Assembly: GCA_913051905.1 (NCBI GenBank)
Contig: CAJXBY010000023.1
Location: forward strand, 1 to 22,313
Length of the DNA: 22,313 nt
Source of the DNA: an uncultured Gammaproteobacteria bacterium
Lineage (GTDB): Bacteria > Pseudomonadota > Gammaproteobacteria > Arenicellales > UBA868
Reading direction: 5' to 3'
Part shown: positions 7,884 through 15,756 of the stretch, piece by piece
How positions within the stretch are numbered: the stretch's first letter is position 1
Layout: each line of letters opens with the position of its first letter
Made by a program: the position numbers and the translations under genes
Notes under the pieces: generated by a model
What the model saw: the letters and a program-made list of their open reading frames with translations, nothing else
Told to the model about the DNA's origin: nothing
Database searches by the model: none

Positions 7884-8549
7884 ATGACCGATCGGGACCA
7901 CACGCCTGATGGAACGCGCTCACAGCGAATTGGCATCGACGAGGCTGTGCTGTGTGCCGACAAGCCCATCGAGAACCTGAAACGTATTCTCGACGACGCC
8001 CACACGACAGACCGGCGGCTTTTGCTAACCCGCCTCAGTCAGGAAAAAATGGCTGCACTGTCCGAGCTTCACCGGCAGAACATCGACTATGAGGCCGTCT
8101 CCCGAACCGGCTGGTACGGCGAGACCGCCGACACGCCGGAACAGGCACCGCAGGTCGCAGTCGTCACGGCAGGCACTTCCGACGTGCCGGTTGCGCGTGA
8201 GGCCGTCCGGACCCTGGCGTTCAGCGGAGTGGCCTGCACGGAAGTCTATGATGTCGGTGTCGCCGGGTTGTGGCGTCTCCTGGACCGGGTCGAAGAACTT
8301 TCCCGTTATCCGGTCGTTATTGCGGCAGCCGGCATGGATGCCGCGCTCCCGAGTGTGCTGGGAGGTCTGGTCCCAGGCCTCATCATTGCGGTACCCACCT
8401 CGGTCGGCTACGGCGTCGCCGCCGGAGGTCTGAGCGCTCTGAATACGCTGCTTGCGAGCTGCGCACCCGGCATCGCCGTGGTGAACATAGACAATGGTTA
8501 TGGCGCAGCCTGTGCGGCGCTCCGTGCACTCCGCAGCCGGACTCTCTGA
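7884..8549 (+). CDS. larB: LarB, P2CMN-forming carboxylase/hydrolase of NPN synthesis
   Basis: LarB carboxylates C5 of the pyridinium ring of nicotinic acid adenine dinucleotide and cleaves the phosphoanhydride, giving the dicarboxylated mononucleotide used by LarE. The 221-residue protein has the PurE/AIR-carboxylase-like C-terminal domain: VAVVTAGTSDVPVAREAVRTL at about residue 93, YDVGVAGLWRLL, VVIAAAGMDAALPSVLGGLV, and AVPTSVGYGVAAGGLSALNTLLASC near the end. This order and wording are typical of LarB rather than PurE itself. The ATG at 7884 follows GAGAG, 9 bases after larE stops, so larC, larE and larB read as one operon. The gene is convergent with the aldo/keto reductase with only 6 bases between stops, and no terminator is apparent. 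Confidence 0.93.
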   Translation: MTDRDHTPDGTRSQRIGIDEAVLCADKPIENLKRILDDAHTTDRRLLLTRLSQEKMAALSELHRQNIDYEAVSRTGWYGETADTPEQAPQVAVVTAGTSDVPVAREAVRTLAFSGVACTEVYDVGVAGLWRLLDRVEELSRYPVVIAAAGMDAALPSVLGGLVPGLIIAVPTSVGYGVAAGGLSALNTLLASCAPGIAVVNIDNGYGAACAALRALRSRTL

Positions 8550-8555
8550 CGACTG

Positions 8556-9431
8556 TCAGCTGCCGAGACCGAACAAAGACGTCAGCCCGGCCTCCTGCTG
8601 AAACTGCAGCATGGCCTCATCGCTCGGCCGGCCTTCATGGCGTGTTGCAGCATCCAGTACTTTGGGCAGCAGGGTGAGATCACCGACGGTGTTGAGAAAT
8701 ATGCGAGGGCGGGACAGGCACCAATGCATGGCTTTGTCGATGTCGGACTGATCCGAGAGGGGCTCGTACCAGGTGTTGTAGGTGGCTGACCGGGTGGCCC
8801 AGGGCCCCCTCGCGATCGACTTGATGGTCTGCACGGCAAAGTTGCGCTGCTCGGCGAGCTTCATGATCTCGTCAAATTCGCCGGCATAGCGAGGATTGGC
8901 GTAGAAAACGGGGTTGTAGGGCAGCAGTACCGAATCGAAATCAAATGCCGCAAGGGAGCGTTTATGCATGGCCGCGATCGTCCAGCCATGTCCGGTGACG
9001 CCGATGTGCCGCACCAGACCTTCATCGCGCGCCGCCACCAGAGCCTGCAGCGCCCCTCCTTCCCCGAACGCGGTATCCCACTCGTCCGGGTGATAGAGCG
9101 CATGCATCTGAATCAGATCCACATGATCGGTCTTCAAACGGTCGAGCGAGACATGTAGCTGTTCCCTCGCCGCAGGGCCAAGGCGCTGCTCGGTTTTCGT
9201 CGCCAGGAAAAAGTCTTTTCGGTGCGACCTCATCCAGGGACCTATCCGTTCTTCAGCCAGGCCGTAGCGCGGCGCCGCGTCAATGTGGTTCACGCCGTAC
9301 TCGAGAAGGACATCCAGTGTCTGGTCGGCAGTGGATTGATCAACATTCTTAAGTGCGGCAGCCCCGAAAAGGGTCACGCTGCTCATGTGCCCAGTCCGGC
9401 CGAAGGGTCGCTTTTCGATCGCTCCTTTCAC
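8556..9431 (-). CDS. Aldo/keto reductase
   Basis: This is a roughly 291-residue NADPH-dependent aldo/keto reductase with a TIM-barrel fold. Starting from the GTG at 9431, the catalytic tetrad is D51 ([10 protein letters not shown]), Y56, K79 ([10 protein letters not shown]) and H110 (VDLIQMHAL). [13 protein letters not shown] is the standard family signature. The C-terminal [14 protein letters not shown] replaces the usual IPG motif that binds the cofactor phosphate. A TTG at 9437 would add two residues; GTG is preferred because the AGGGG ribosome-binding site is 9 bases upstream. The gene lies between larCEB and larA on the opposite strand and is divergent from larA. It could reduce a 2-oxo acid or aldehyde connected to the LarA substrate, but this rests only on position. 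Confidence 0.9.
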   Translation of the reverse strand: MKGAIEKRPFGRTGHMSSVTLFGAAALKNVDQSTADQTLDVLLEYGVNHIDAAPRYGLAEERIGPWMRSHRKDFFLATKTEQRLGPAAREQLHVSLDRLKTDHVDLIQMHALYHPDEWDTAFGEGGALQALVAARDEGLVRHIGVTGHGWTIAAMHKRSLAAFDFDSVLLPYNPVFYANPRYAGEFDEIMKLAEQRNFAVQTIKSIARGPWATRSATYNTWYEPLSDQSDIDKAMHWCLSRPRIFLNTVGDLTLLPKVLDAATRHEGRPSDEAMLQFQQEAGLTSLFGLGS

Positions 9432-9469
9432 GGTCAAGATCCCCTGTCCGGGAACTGCAAATGGTCAGA

Positions 9470-9487
9470 CATCCGGATGATTATAAT
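9470..9487 (+). promoter_or_regulatory. larA promoter region: palindrome abutting a consensus -10
   Basis: A perfect 10-base palindrome, CATCCGGATG (9470-9479), directly abuts ATTATAAT (9480-9487), which is itself palindromic. On the plus strand this contains a perfect TATAAT at 9482-9487; transcription would start near 9494, about 47 bases before the larA GTG. On the minus strand TATAAT also appears (9480-9485), placed to serve the aldo/keto reductase. No good -35 is seen in either direction, which suits an activator-dependent promoter. The palindrome sits in the -10/-35 spacer, where a bound repressor could block transcription. The function is inference; the sequence is directly seen. Confidence 0.5.
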
Positions 9488-9540
9488 GAGGTTATCGGTG
9501 CCTGGCCGGAACCCAGGTCCGAATAACGGGAGTCCACACA

Positions 9541-10848
9541 GTGAATGTTACCCTGAACTACGGCTGCGACGGCCTTGAGGTCGCCCTGCCAGATGATGCC
9601 GATGTCACGGTCATCCACAAACCGTCCATGCCGCAGGTCGGCCAAGCCGCCAACGCCGTCCTCAACGCACTGCACAACCCCGTGGGCGCACCACCATTAT
9701 CCGAGCTTGCAGGTAGCGCGGCCAGCGCCTGTATCGCGATCTGTGATATCACCCGCCCCGTTCCCAATGGTCTCTTTCTGCGACCCGTTATCGAGATGCT
9801 CCTCGCCGGCGGCATTCCTGCCGATCGGATCACCGTTCTGGTCGCGACAGGACTGCACCGGCCCAACCAGGGTGACGAACTGGCCGAACTGGTCGGCGAT
9901 CCCTGGGTCCTTGAGAACGTACGGGTGGAAAATCATTTTGCGCGCAACGATGAAGACCACGTCCTGGTGGGCGTCACCGCCACCCGGGGTACGGTCGTCC
10001 GCCTGGATAGGCGATTCGTCGAGGCGGATCTCAGGATTGCGACCGGTCTTGTTGAACCCCATTTTATGGCCGGTTACTCGGGCGGGCGTAAAGTGATCGC
10101 CCCGGGCCTTGCCCACGCTGAAACCATCACGACCTTTCACAGTGCTCGGTTCATGGCCGACCCGAATGCTGACAACTGTGTCCTTCAGGACAACCCCCTG
10201 CACGAAGAGCAGCTCGAGATTATCGACATGCTGGGCGGGGCGCTCGCTTTGAATACCGTGATCGACGAGCAGCGACGGCTCTCCTTTATCAATTTCGGCG
10301 AGGTGCTAGCGAGTCACAAATCTGCCGTCGACTACGTGGGGGCTTATTGCGAGGTGCCTGTTGCCAGACGCTTTGACACGGTACTCACCAGCGCTGCCGG
10401 ATACCCGCTCGACAAAACCTACTACCAGACCGTCAAGGGCATGGTCGGGGCCATGGGCATCCTGAATCCCGGTGGGGACCTGATAGTTGTCTCGGAATGT
10501 TCGGAAGGTATCGGCTCGAAGGAGTATGCCGATGCCCAGCGGCGCTTGGTGGAACTCGGGCCGGATGCTTTTCTTCAGAGCATTCTCAAAAAGTCACACG
10601 CCGCTATCGATGAGTGGCAGACGCAGATGCAGCTCAAGCCCATGGCTGTCGGTACGATTTACCTGGTCACTTCTGGACTCTCCGAAGAGGAGCTGTCGTT
10701 GACGGGCGTCAACATTGCGGCTTCGGCAGAAGAGGCCGTCAGGGACAGTCTTAATCGATCAACCGACCGATCCGTCGCCGTGATTCCTGAAGGGCCCTAC
10801 CTGGTTCCTGTCTGCCAGTCCCCTGACATACAGAGCGCTGCTGCCTGA
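9541..10848 (+). CDS. larA: LarA family nickel-dependent 2-hydroxyacid racemase/epimerase
   Basis: LarA-family enzymes use the nickel-pincer nucleotide to take a hydride from a 2-hydroxy acid and return it to either face, racemising or epimerising it; lactate is the classic substrate. The 435-residue protein carries the whole active site: DITRPVP (D69, R72), ATGLHRP (H106), PHFMAGYSGGRK (H174, K184) and TTFHS (H200). H174, K184 and H200 have the same numbers as the residues reported for L. plantarum LarA, where K184 holds the cofactor covalently and the two histidines are ligand and acid/base. The GTG start at 9541 follows a GGAG 8 bases upstream. Many LarA homologues act on substrates other than lactate (malate, aryl or sugar acids), so the substrate is open. 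The cofactor genes larCEB are just upstream, across the reductase. Confidence 0.93.
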   Translation: MNVTLNYGCDGLEVALPDDADVTVIHKPSMPQVGQAANAVLNALHNPVGAPPLSELAGSAASACIAICDITRPVPNGLFLRPVIEMLLAGGIPADRITVLVATGLHRPNQGDELAELVGDPWVLENVRVENHFARNDEDHVLVGVTATRGTVVRLDRRFVEADLRIATGLVEPHFMAGYSGGRKVIAPGLAHAETITTFHSARFMADPNADNCVLQDNPLHEEQLEIIDMLGGALALNTVIDEQRRLSFINFGEVLASHKSAVDYVGAYCEVPVARRFDTVLTSAAGYPLDKTYYQTVKGMVGAMGILNPGGDLIVVSECSEGIGSKEYADAQRRLVELGPDAFLQSILKKSHAAIDEWQTQMQLKPMAVGTIYLVTSGLSEEELSLTGVNIAASAEEAVRDSLNRSTDRSVAVIPEGPYLVPVCQSPDIQSAAA

Positions 10849-10906
10849 ATAGTCGACCAAGACACGGATCGGCCTGGCGCGGTAATCCCGGGACGCGATG
10901 GCTCCG

Positions 10907-11944
10907 TCAGACAGATACCGGTCGTTCGGTATCCCGTTCGGTATCAAGGTGCAGCAGAAGCGCTTCGGCCCTGATGCGCTTCTCCCGGTTCGCGTCTCTT
11001 TGGACAATCCGCAGTAGCGCGTCCTTGGCGGCGAGGTCACCGCGCTCGGCCATATCGAAGGCCATGCGGTCGCGCCGTTCGTGATAGCGGGTATCCAGCG
11101 GGACAACGTTCACATCAAATGCCCGCCAGTAATACTGCTGATCGTCTGACGCCCAGCCAGAATAGACTTCTTCCCATGCCCCGCATCCGGAGTAGGTCCG
11201 CATGTTCGTCTCGGCCACCGGCTGTGTGGCCGGCTGATAACGCGCGTCGAATGACATGCGGATTTCTCGGCTGCGGTTCGGCAGTGCCTGGTGTACCGTC
11301 GTATCGGAGAAAACGACCGCATCCCCGGCTTCAAAGGAACCGCTGACCCACGTTCCGGGGATGGGAACACAGATATCCATGCCGCCGGCACCGGAACCGA
11401 CTTTGGTGTCGAGCACGCCCGCCTGGTGGGAGCCGGCCGCAACGGCCAGTGGTCCTTTCTCTATCGGACAGTCGCCAAGCGGCACCCACAGGGCGTGATT
11501 TGTCCCACCACCGATATGGACCTTGTCCTGGTGGATGCCGCTGGTGAAATCAAAATGTTCACTCTTGGGAAAAATATTCCGCTGGACGAACATCGGGTGA
11601 ACGAAAGCCGGCTCGCCGAAAATCCGTTCGAAAAACGCCAGCACACTGGGGTGAGTGCGAAGCCGGTGCAGTTCCTCATCGGCCCATAATCCGCGGAAAA
11701 CCTGCATGTAGGCGGCTTCGGGATCTTTGCAGGCCGCGGAGGGCTCGGCAATACCCTGTTCCACCGGGCTCGCCTGATCAAGCCACCCGCCTTGGGCGGC
11801 CTTGTCCAGCAGCCGGCGGTGAATCTCTAGAACCCGCGCGCGCGGGAACAGGCCGCGCACGAAAAGATAGCCGTCCCGTTTCAGCCTCTTGGCGAGTGCC
11901 GCACCATCGTCGATCAGTTCAGTCGAATCCAGAAACGTTTCCAT
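10907..11944 (-). CDS. PhyH (phytanoyl-CoA dioxygenase) family Fe(II)/2-oxoglutarate oxygenase
   Basis: This is a non-haem iron, 2-oxoglutarate-dependent dioxygenase of the PhyH family, which hydroxylates unactivated C-H positions. Numbered from the TTG at 12001, the iron motif is H157-x-D159 (SGIHQDKVH) and the distal histidine is H237 (TTVHQALPN). R248 in NRSREIRMSFDARYQP should bind 2-oxoglutarate. KRLKRDGYLFVRGLFPRARV near the N-terminus is the usual family opening. Two starts are possible. The ATG at 11944 is given because the family-like sequence begins soon after it. A TTG at 12001 would add 19 residues and has a GGAG 5 bases upstream, so it cannot be excluded. It is the last gene of the six-gene minus-strand block, 83-140 bases after the molybdoenzyme, and its substrate is unknown. 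Confidence 0.88.
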   Translation of the reverse strand: METFLDSTELIDDGAALAKRLKRDGYLFVRGLFPRARVLEIHRRLLDKAAQGGWLDQASPVEQGIAEPSAACKDPEAAYMQVFRGLWADEELHRLRTHPSVLAFFERIFGEPAFVHPMFVQRNIFPKSEHFDFTSGIHQDKVHIGGGTNHALWVPLGDCPIEKGPLAVAAGSHQAGVLDTKVGSGAGGMDICVPIPGTWVSGSFEAGDAVVFSDTTVHQALPNRSREIRMSFDARYQPATQPVAETNMRTYSGCGAWEEVYSGWASDDQQYYWRAFDVNVVPLDTRYHERRDRMAFDMAERGDLAAKDALLRIVQRDANREKRIRAEALLLHLDTERDTERPVSV

Positions 11945-12031
11945 TCTTTGCGCTGGCCTGTCTGTTAGGGGTTGTAAAACCGCACTTTGCTGTTGGTGCA
12001 ATCATACTCCACGGGTCGACCGCAGGCACGG

Positions 12032-12072
12032 CCCGCCCGCCAGCGCCGCAGCCGCCGTAATTGTCGGGCGGG
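12032..12072. repeat. GC-rich inverted repeat between molybdoenzyme and PhyH genes
   Basis: Eight-base perfect arms, CCCGCCCG at 12032-12039 and CGGGCGGG at 12065-12072, are separated by 25 bases, themselves rich in GCC/GCG. Transcribed from the minus strand, this makes a strong stem with no following U-run. An RNA-stabilising or processing hairpin inside the operon, or a site limiting expression of the PhyH gene, is more likely than a terminator. Confidence 0.45.
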
Positions 12073-12084
12073 AGTGTCGAGTGG

Positions 12085-14466
12085 CTACTGTCCAACAAGC
12101 CGCGTGACCTGACAGAGTCCCGACCGGTGCGGAACCGAACCGCTGATGGGGTCCGCTTCGGTGTCGGCGACGAGCTGGTTGAAGTTAGCACTGCCCTCAC
12201 CAAGCACCGGAAACCCCGGTTTGCCGAGTGCTTCGCACGCCTGCCACCAGCCGTGCTGACCCATCACCGTGTCCGGCCGCAGCGAGGCGATGAGCCGTGC
12301 CCTCGCCTTCACGCTGCCTGACGACGTGGTGATCCGGACCCAGTCGCCATCCCGGATATCGCGCGCCCGGGCCGCGTCCGGGTGCATCTCCACCAGCGGA
12401 TCTGCCATCAAACGGCGTAAAGACGGCAGATTTCGGTACTGGCTGTGACAGAACTGATGAGGCTTTGCCGAACCCAATACCAGCGGGAACTCGTCCAGCA
12501 GTTCGGGCCGGCTGACCGGGCTGCGTGCCGGTTCGACATACTCGGGCAACGGGGCATAACCGTGTTCTCTGAAGGTTTCGGACCAGATCTCAATGCGACC
12601 GCTGGGCGTCACGAATCCGCCCGACGGACCGGCGTCTCGAACCCGCGAAGGATCGGCGCTCATCCCTTGCGGGTTCGCCCGCAGTGTATCCAGCGAGAGT
12701 CCCGTTGCCGAGAGGTGTTCACGCAGAGCGGCCTCCCGGTCACCGTTCCAGAAGACGTTGCCGAGCCCCAGCCGCTGCGCCAATTGAAACGCGATCCAGC
12801 CATCATCACGCGACTCGCCGCGGCTCGGAACCACCGCTGGCCTGAGCTGCACCCATGACTGGGCTCTGGGGCTGATCTCGAACCCCGCCCTGAGCACTTC
12901 GCGTTCCCACGGCGAATTGACCGGCAGAAAGATATCTGCATAGGCAGCGGTCGGGTTAAGGAATAGATCCGCATGTACCTGGAAGTCGAGCGTCTTCAGC
13001 GCTTGCGTACCGCGGCCAGTTCCAGCATGCGAGACCAGCAGGTTGGTCCCAAATGTGACAAGCCCCTGTACCGGGTAGGGGTCTGATTCGATGATCGCCC
13101 GGTAGAGGTCGTCCGATGTGCACCAGCCGTCCCTGGGCGGCCCCAGCGGTTTCGTCTCCAGACCCAGCGTCAACGCCTTCTGGCGCGGGGTCTTCAAGTG
13201 CAGTCCCGAAAGGTCGGGAAGCGGAAAACCGGGCGGCTGATAATTGCCCCCTGCCTGTCCCAGGCTGCCCGTCAGCGTATAGAGCAGCGTGATGGCCCGC
13301 GCGGTTTGTGTCGCGTTGGTATGTTGACCGACCCCGGACCACGCGTACCACGATACCGGGCGCGATGCCCAGATCAGCCGGGCGGTCTCGCGCAGTTGTG
13401 CCTGGGGCACACCAGTGATGGCTTCGACCTTCGGCGGCGAGTAGTCGCGGCACAATGCACGGTAACGATCAAAAACCGGACGACAGACGACGGGGCCCTC
13501 CAGGGTATCGATCTCGACCTCACCATCGAGCAGCCAGTCCTTTACAGGATCGCCTGCAGACTGCGAAGGACCCAGGGCCATCGGAGCCGAGAGCGCCTGG
13601 TCCCAGCCCACTAGCCGGTCCGACGACCCGTTTAGGACGACATCCGCCTCTACCAGAAGTCGATTCTCTTCCGCGTGAACCAGCGCCGGCGCATTACTCT
13701 GACGGCACAGGAACTCATCATCGTACGCGCCTTCGGTCATCATCAGATGGGCCAGGCCGAGTGCGAGGGCGCCGTCGGTTCCGGGCCTCACCTGCAACCA
13801 CGAATCGGCCTTGACCGCAGGTCCGTTTCGCCGGGGATCGACTACGACCGTGCGCAGTCCACGGCGCTTGGCCTCGGCGATGCGTTGCGCCTGCGCCAGC
13901 CAGGAGACGTTCGGATTACACCCCCACAGAAGCACGCAACCGGCATGCTCAAGATCGGGCACGCCCACCCCGCTGCCAAACGTGTATTTCGGTGCGATAT
14001 CTTTGTGCCAGTTACAGATTTCGGTGCCGTAGCAGTTGTTGGCACTACCGAATGCATGCATCAGCCGCTCGACCCAGTGAATGGAGTCCGAGATGCCGGT
14101 GCCGCTCGGGGTGGTGATCGCAAACGCAACACTTTCGGGACCAGATCGGTCGGCGATCTCCCGCAGCCTGGAAGCCGTGGTGTCAAGCGCCTCTTCCCAG
14201 CTGATTCGGGCCCAGCCCGGATCAGAATCCCCTTTCGGCCGGGTCCGTTTCATCGGGTAGAGCACCCGGTCGGGGCTGTAGACGAGCTCCGGAGCCGCCT
14301 GCCCCTTGGCGCACAGCGACCGACCGGTGGGATGGCCCGGATCCGGTGCGACGGCCGTCAGACGCCCATCGGTGACAGTCGAAATACACCCGCACCGCGA
14401 TCGGCACAGCGCACACCAACCGTGTACTTTGCGTTCTCCGACTCTGCTGTCTTTGGCTGGACTCAT
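12085..14466 (-). CDS. Molybdopterin (bis-MGD) oxidoreductase, DMSO-reductase family
   Basis: This is a 793-residue catalytic subunit of the DMSO-reductase superfamily. An N-terminal [4Fe-4S] site is formed by C18-x2-C21-x3-C25 and C52 (GRSLCAKG), with K54 in the conserved electron-transfer position. The molybdenum ligand is probably C151 in the segment YGTEICNWHKDIAPKY. GCNPNVSW and VVVDPRRNGPAVKADSWLQVRPGTDGALALGL bind the first pterin, and the C-terminal domain (PLVEMHPDAARARDIRDGDWVRI) the second. There is no twin-arginine or other signal peptide, so the protein is cytoplasmic. No iron-sulfur or membrane partner gene lies in the window, unlike formate dehydrogenases or thiosulfate reductases. 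The substrate cannot be named. The ATG at 14466 has only an AGG next to it. It is 30 bases downstream of the MetE-like gene and probably co-transcribed. Confidence 0.9.
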   Translation of the reverse strand: MSPAKDSRVGERKVHGWCALCRSRCGCISTVTDGRLTAVAPDPGHPTGRSLCAKGQAAPELVYSPDRVLYPMKRTRPKGDSDPGWARISWEEALDTTASRLREIADRSGPESVAFAITTPSGTGISDSIHWVERLMHAFGSANNCYGTEICNWHKDIAPKYTFGSGVGVPDLEHAGCVLLWGCNPNVSWLAQAQRIAEAKRRGLRTVVVDPRRNGPAVKADSWLQVRPGTDGALALGLAHLMMTEGAYDDEFLCRQSNAPALVHAEENRLLVEADVVLNGSSDRLVGWDQALSAPMALGPSQSAGDPVKDWLLDGEVEIDTLEGPVVCRPVFDRYRALCRDYSPPKVEAITGVPQAQLRETARLIWASRPVSWYAWSGVGQHTNATQTARAITLLYTLTGSLGQAGGNYQPPGFPLPDLSGLHLKTPRQKALTLGLETKPLGPPRDGWCTSDDLYRAIIESDPYPVQGLVTFGTNLLVSHAGTGRGTQALKTLDFQVHADLFLNPTAAYADIFLPVNSPWEREVLRAGFEISPRAQSWVQLRPAVVPSRGESRDDGWIAFQLAQRLGLGNVFWNGDREAALREHLSATGLSLDTLRANPQGMSADPSRVRDAGPSGGFVTPSGRIEIWSETFREHGYAPLPEYVEPARSPVSRPELLDEFPLVLGSAKPHQFCHSQYRNLPSLRRLMADPLVEMHPDAARARDIRDGDWVRITTSSGSVKARARLIASLRPDTVMGQHGWWQACEALGKPGFPVLGEGSANFNQLVADTEADPISGSVPHRSGLCQVTRLVGQ

Positions 14467-14496
14467 CCTGAAAAGCTTTTAGGGTCTGAGTTCACC

Positions 14497-15645
14497 CTAC
14501 CACAATCGCTGCGAGGCGATTTCTGCTCCTTCGACCAGTGCAGCCAGTTTAGCCCAGGTGATCTCGGGATCGACCGCGGGTCGTTCCGCAAACGTGGCAA
14601 ACCCGCAGTCGGTGCCAGCGATCACCCGTTCCCGTCCGACTTGATCGGCATAGCGGCAGATGCGTTGGGCAACCAGTTCCGGGTGTTCAATGAAATTGGA
14701 GGTGGAATCGATCACGCCTGGGATCACCACCTTGCCGTCGGGCAGAGGGTGATCATCGAACACGGTCCACTCGTGCTCGTGACGCGGGTTGGCGGCCTCC
14801 ATTGAAATGGCATGGGGCCGCAGGCCGTAGACCAGGTCCAGAATGTTCGAAAGATCGATGTCGTGGTGGTGGGGGCCCTGATAATTGCCCCAGCAAAGGT
14901 GAACGCGCATGGATTCAGGGGCAATATCGTTGGTGGCGGCGTTCAGCACTTCGATGTGCCGGGCTGCCACGCTTCGGAATTCAGCCACACTCTTGTTCTG
15001 ATGGACGACGTGGCGCCCCATGGCGAGGTCTGGGCAGTCCAGCTGCAGAGTCACACCTGCGCCGACGATCGCCTCGTACTCTGGCTTCAGGATGTCTGAC
15101 AGCGCTTCGAGATAGGCATCGTCATTCGGGTAATACTGGTTCTGCAGGAACACCGAAACCACGCCGGGTGAGGACGCAGTAAGAAACCCGCCGCCTGGCT
15201 GGTGGGCGCTAATCGCTGCGCTGAAGTTGGCGAGATCCTTCTGCAGAGGTGCAGCGTCCCGCACCGACAGCGGACCGTCACAGGCCGGTCCCTCAAGACT
15301 GCGCTCGGTGCCGCCCTGCTCGACGAGACGGCGCGCGTAGCCGAGATAATCCAGAAGATCAGCTGCTGCGCGATTCTCGGCGGCCTTCCCGTTGAACCCG
15401 TTCAGCCGGTCTTTGAGGTAGGTGGCATAACTGATCTTACTCATCTCACCATCGCTGACGAGATCGATCTTGGCAGCCACCTGCCGGGCGACGATCCAGT
15501 CGACCGAATCGGCAACACATCGATCGAACTGCGCCCGATCGTAAGCCTCGCCCTGCTCTTTAAGCTGTAATAACTGGATCAGCTCATCAGGTCTAGGCAG
15601 ACTGCCGACGTGGGTGGTCAGAATCCGGTCGGTCGAGGTCTTCAT
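14497..15645 (-). CDS. Stand-alone MetE-type (cobalamin-independent methionine synthase) catalytic-domain protein
   Basis: This is a roughly 382-residue protein equal to the C-terminal catalytic barrel of MetE, without the N-terminal folate-binding half. The start TTHVGSLPRPDEL is typical of the domain. All four zinc ligands known from MetE can be placed (numbering from the ATG at 15645): H249 and C251 in VHLCWGNY, E283 in SMEAANPR, and C347 in GTDCGFAT. LQLDCPDLA and the His-rich YQGPHHHDIDL flank the site. Such proteins transfer methyl or alkyl groups to thiols; relatives include methylcobalamin:homocysteine or coenzyme M methyltransferases and epoxyalkane:CoM transferase. An ATG at 15654 or TTG at 15660 would add a few residues; MKTSTDRILTTHVGSLP looks like the conserved start. 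It sits between the binding-protein-like gene and the molybdoenzyme. Confidence 0.88.
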   Translation of the reverse strand: MKTSTDRILTTHVGSLPRPDELIQLLQLKEQGEAYDRAQFDRCVADSVDWIVARQVAAKIDLVSDGEMSKISYATYLKDRLNGFNGKAAENRAAADLLDYLGYARRLVEQGGTERSLEGPACDGPLSVRDAAPLQKDLANFSAAISAHQPGGGFLTASSPGVVSVFLQNQYYPNDDAYLEALSDILKPEYEAIVGAGVTLQLDCPDLAMGRHVVHQNKSVAEFRSVAARHIEVLNAATNDIAPESMRVHLCWGNYQGPHHHDIDLSNILDLVYGLRPHAISMEAANPRHEHEWTVFDDHPLPDGKVVIPGVIDSTSNFIEHPELVAQRICRYADQVGRERVIAGTDCGFATFAERPAVDPEITWAKLAALVEGAEIASQRLW

Positions 15646-15680
15646 CGGGCGCATCTGCAAAGCGATGTCAGCCAGCTAGA

Positions 15681-15718
15681 AAACCTGCCACCAGGCACCA
15701 GAACCGCATCACAGGTTT
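15681..15718 (-). terminator. Possible hairpin/attenuator between binding-protein-like and MetE-like genes
   Basis: Read on the minus strand, the 7-base arms AAACCTG and CAGGTTT (15712-15718 and 15681-15687) can pair around a 24-base loop. The loop holds a second small stem (TGCC/GGCA) overlapping the inner arm. The 3' arm runs into TTTTC. This could be a weak terminator or attenuator trimming transcription between the upstream three genes and the downstream three. The large loop makes it uncertain. Confidence 0.3.
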
Positions 15719-15756
15719 CAACGAGCTATAAAGCGCAACGCAGGAAAGCGAAGGGT

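Noticed and set aside
13675..14805. Long plus-strand open frame (376 codons) antisense to the molybdoenzyme gene
   Set aside because: It is a GC-rich shadow of a clearly recognisable conserved gene and shows no recognisable domain.
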